Program-made: the position numbers and the translations under genes
Shown here: positions 40,003 through 40,115 of the stretch, in pieces
Layout: every line of letters begins with the position of its first letter
Position numbering within the stretch: the stretch's first letter is position 1
Notes under the pieces: generated by a model
The model's database searches: none
What the model was told of the DNA's origin: nothing
Seen by the model: the letters and a program-made list of their open reading frames with translations, nothing else
Source: Pauljensenia hongkongensis
GTDB taxonomy: Bacteria > Actinomycetota > Actinomycetes > Actinomycetales > Actinomycetaceae
Direction: 5' to 3'
Assembly: GCF_001746855.1 (NCBI RefSeq)
Contig: NZ_CP017298.1
Location: forward strand, 831,206-871,320
Length of the DNA stretch: 40,115 bases

Positions 40003-40115
40003 ACCGACCCCCCGCGCAGCTGGGCCCGACCCACGAACGTGTCCGCGCCGTCCTCCAGTTCGGCGCCCCCGCGCACCTGGGCGCCGCGCGGCCGACCGTG
40101 GCCTGGCCGCCGGAT

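Overview
This window is high-GC actinobacterial chromosome. Gene content (YhgE/Pip-MMPL export pair, NarL-type two-component systems, ABC-2 exporters, twin TetR regulators) and the frequent leaderless starts (a -10 hexamer 6-7 nt before the start codon) suggest an Actinomycetaceae-like organism (Actinomyces/Schaalia group). The genus is an inference; no rRNA or tRNA gene was recognised.

Layout. 1-3.1 kb: a GH13 alpha-amylase (minus, running to the window edge, with an apparent frameshift at its 3' end) divergent from an apolipoprotein N-acyltransferase-like protein. 3.3-6.3 kb: a response regulator and an unusual duplicated sensor kinase. 6.4-13.7 kb: two TetR genes flanking an MMPL transporter and a YhgE/Pip-type membrane protein; the MMPL carries a degenerate ABC-ATPase-like tail. 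13.6-20.6 kb: an HSL-family esterase, three unrecognised proteins, an AAA ATPase behind twin palindromes, and a large helical protein with a PH-like C-terminus. 20.8-21.0 kb: four copies of a short intergenic repeat in two orientations. 21.1-26.7 kb: a NarL-type two-component system divergent from a three-gene ABC exporter, with a clear candidate operator between them. 26.8-32.3 kb: a defence-like cluster made of an SF1 helicase-nuclease fusion, a VapBC toxin-antitoxin pair and an ApeA-type HEPN protein.

32.37-38.93 kb: the main discovery is an integrated element of about 6.55 kb inserted in the last codons of ychF. A 12-bp core (CGGAACTCCACC) is present at both ends. The displaced native end of ychF (VEFRFNV-stop) can still be read on the minus strand at the integrase-proximal end, and the interrupted ychF has acquired the element-encoded tail SGLTSGGKK. 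The element carries a serine integrase, three small genes, a prim-pol/SF3 helicase replication protein, a free-standing relative of that protein's internal domain, and an origin-like region with five copies of GCGTACCCG around AT-rich DNA. It also carries a membrane-anchored cargo gene whose GTG start overlaps the ychF stop (GTGA), so it should be transcribed and translated with the host gene.

Before insertion, apeA began only about 20 bp after the ychF stop. The element has therefore moved an antiphage-type HEPN gene out of the ychF transcription unit and put its own cargo gene there. ychF itself starts without a leader from a -10 box near the right edge.
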